DNA from: Stratiolaelaps scimitus
Lineage: Eukaryota > Arthropoda > Arachnida > Mesostigmata > Laelapidae
DNA: 64,000 nt
Direction: 5' to 3'
Assembly: GCA_019614645.1 (NCBI GenBank)
Contig: JABWDB010000013.1
Span: forward strand, 5,198,501-5,262,500
Shown here: positions 62,205 through 64,000 of the stretch, in pieces
How the letters are laid out: each line of letters starts with the position of its first letter
How positions within the stretch are numbered: the stretch's first letter is position 1
Program-made: the position numbers and the translations under genes
The notes under the pieces: generated by a model
What the model was told of the DNA's origin: nothing
Database searches by the model: none
Seen by the model: the letters and a program-made list of their open reading frames with translations, nothing else

Positions 62205-62407
62205 CGCTATATAGGGAATGACAGATGAAGCAGAGTCGATCGTCATATGCTGTGTGTGGCATGCGTGTTCGTTTTCGAATAGAGAGCTAAGCGGAGACCG
62301 GCAAAGGTCATGATGACGGCGGCGGTGACATCGGCGGGCGAGATGATGGGCGAGAATTCGCAGACGCTGTCGCTTCTACAAATCGTCAATCGGATTATTA
62401 TTATTAT

Positions 62408-62428
62408 ACATATATATATATATATATG
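62408..62428. repeat. (AT)n microsatellite
   Basis: About 10 TA units, preceded by (TTA)n at about 62395-62406. Confidence 0.9.
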
Positions 62429-62592
62429 GCTATATGATTGTAATGAAGAGTGATCCTGTGGTGGGGCAAAAGAACAAGCAGTCAAAGCAAGATGCCTCCC
62501 CGCAACGTCCCTTCTCTCCTCCGTTTCGGCAAACCGAAACAGCAATCCCGTGACGACTGTATTCTAACGAAAATTAACAGAAACTGTATATC

Positions 62593-62594
<2 letters not shown>

Positions 62595-62632
<38 letters not shown>
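62595..62632. repeat. (AT)n microsatellite
   Basis: About 18 TA units. Confidence 0.95.
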
Positions 62633-62635
<3 letters not shown>

Positions 62636-63026
62636 AAACAAAACGATTACGCGGGTACATGTCGCTAGCTGCGATTGTTGGCAGGACATGCAGCCGCGTT
62701 GTTTCTTGTTTGTTGGCATTTTTGTGAAAACGACAGAGGGACAACATAAGAGTCAGTATAAAAAGATGCTGAACGAAGCTAAGTAATGAGACGAGCTGAC
62801 GCTGTAACGAAATGAACATTGAATATGCATTGTATCGATGCTGACAATGCGGATGATGATGATGATGGTGATTACGATGCAATGATGATCAACGAGGTGG
62901 ACAGCAGCAGCGGCGGCCGCGTGAGCAACAACAGCAACAATAATTGACGGCTAATTAGCCAGCCATTACAATTGAGCTACATATTATAATACTGCTAGCT
63001 GTTCTGTCTGCTGGCGATATGATACA

Positions 63027-63074
63027 GGGGAGGGGAGGGGGAGGGGGAGGGGGAGGCGGGCGGGCGGGCGGGCG
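63027..63074 (+). repeat. G-rich minisatellite with G-quadruplex potential
   Basis: Successive runs GGGG, GGGG, GGGGG, GGGGG, GGGGG are separated by single A residues, then five GGG runs by single C residues (GGGCGGGCGGG). Ten closely spaced G-runs on the + strand satisfy the usual G3+N1-7 quadruplex pattern several times over. Confidence 0.92.
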
Positions 63075-63548
63075 AACACAGTGGGTGCATAGACCATAGA
63101 AAACACCTCTGTCCGAGGTTCGTACGGGAGCCGCAGAGCATACGTATGTCATAGACGTGTACAGCGTGAGCTGCGCGCGCGTGAAGACAATGGGGACACT
63201 ACAGGTAGGAGAACTAGCAACACCCCATAGGGAGAGCATGTACACGAGGCCCCAACGGAAGATTCGAGAACGTCCGCAAGAGCGTGTCGGGGAATCGGGA
63301 AAAGATGCGCATCTGAAACAGAAAGCAAGCGAGAAAGAGAGAGAGAGAGGAGTGACGAGCTACGGAGGGTGAATATTAATTGGCAGTGATTAATTGGACG
63401 TGTGAGAGTGAACGAAAGAGATCAGACGGACGAGTAACGCGAGCGAGCGAGAGAGAGAAAGAGAGAGAGAAAAATGAAGAAATCCAATGGAGACATAATA
63501 CGAATCGAGATTTATTGTAATGAGAAAAAAGACAACGTTTATATGACT

Positions 63549-63570
63549 TATATATATATATATATATATG
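63549..63570. repeat. (AT)n microsatellite
   Basis: About 11 TA units, followed by (ATT)n-like sequence. Confidence 0.92.
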
Positions 63571-63640
63571 TACTACAGATGACGATATCATTATTACTAT
63601 TATTATGATTATTATTAATGTTGCTGATGATGATGATGAT

Positions 63641-63705
63641 AATAAAGTAACAGCTAACGAGCACATCTATTTGTAGCTAAACCTACATTTCTGTGTGTGT
63701 GTTTA
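63641..63705 (+). promoter_or_regulatory. Candidate poly(A) site: AATAAA plus GT-rich element
   Basis: AATAAA at 63641-63646 is followed about 45 bp later by CTGTGTGTGTGTTTATTT (about 63691-63708), the arrangement expected of a metazoan cleavage and polyadenylation site on the + strand. It could terminate the receptor transcript only if its 3' UTR is about 13 kb, or it could belong to an unrecognised gene. Confidence 0.35.
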
Positions 63706-64000
63706 TTTATTAGGCAGCTACGCTTGATGGGCACGCGTAGTGTTGGTATTGAGGTTAGGAATAACAAAATAGAACAATATGTATGCAACTTCAACAGCAG
63801 TGAGGGTGCTGCGAACGATATAATCGTTTCGGAACGAGATCATAATTGATCCAGTTGATTCGATCCGGGAGACACCGTTGGTCAGACGACCTGACTCAAT
63901 TCACGCTGCTCGCGATCGTCGTTTGCGCGGTAAGTGGTTTCATCTTTAGATGTGGTATTCACTAAGGTTTTACTAGGAGAATCGAGATTTTGCCCAACGT
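63706..64000. other. Non-coding window end
   Basis: No feature recognised. Confidence 0.5.

Overview
This is a window of animal nuclear DNA, most likely arthropod. It is gene-sparse, with spliceosomal introns, decayed non-LTR retrotransposons, a mariner transposon with intact ends, and many (AT)n, (CT/GA)n and trinucleotide microsatellites. There are no operons, ribosome binding sites or bacterial genes. The order cannot be fixed from the sequence; a parasitiform mite or tick would fit but is a guess.

The one confidently identified host gene is on the + strand at 48.35-50.36 kb: a class A (rhodopsin-family) seven-transmembrane receptor. I read it as two coding exons, 48608-48722 and 49136-50361, joined by a 413-bp GT-AG phase-1 intron, behind an apparent acceptor-led 5' UTR segment (48352-48607). 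The predicted protein is 446 residues. It keeps the fold-defining Cys, Trp and Pro residues but has replaced three hallmark class A residues: Asp2.50 is Asn, Arg3.50 is Asn and Asn7.49 is Cys. The 13 kb downstream is AC/AG-rich and increasingly packed with (AT)n arrays. A long 3' UTR may occupy part of it.

Mobile elements account for most other recognisable sequence. A minus-strand non-LTR reverse transcriptase (about 1.87-3.31 kb) is broken by frameshifts but keeps YADD. A second non-LTR element on + (about 17.24-19.20 kb) has its catalytic YMDD changed to YMDN. A third RT remnant lies on + at 25.24-26.07 kb. A foldback element with ~190-bp inverted termini occupies 3498-4394. An internally deleted mariner with TA-flanked terminal inverted repeats occupies 37033-37930. 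A possible tRNA-derived SINE sits near 24.3 kb.

Two further places look like isolated coding exons of unidentified genes: 21203-21343 (+), with good splice sites at both ends and length divisible by three, and 11338-11635 (-), which looks like a terminal exon. Unexplained structures include a perfect 28-bp-arm hairpin at 41153-41220 and a hairpin at 5375-5418 lying between two ~92-bp direct repeats. Between these are long stretches with no supportable gene, including GC-rich, CpG-containing blocks near 5.6-6.9, 9.5-12.5, 13.9-15.4, 35.1-35.7 and 44.6-46.2 kb that might be promoter or first-exon regions.
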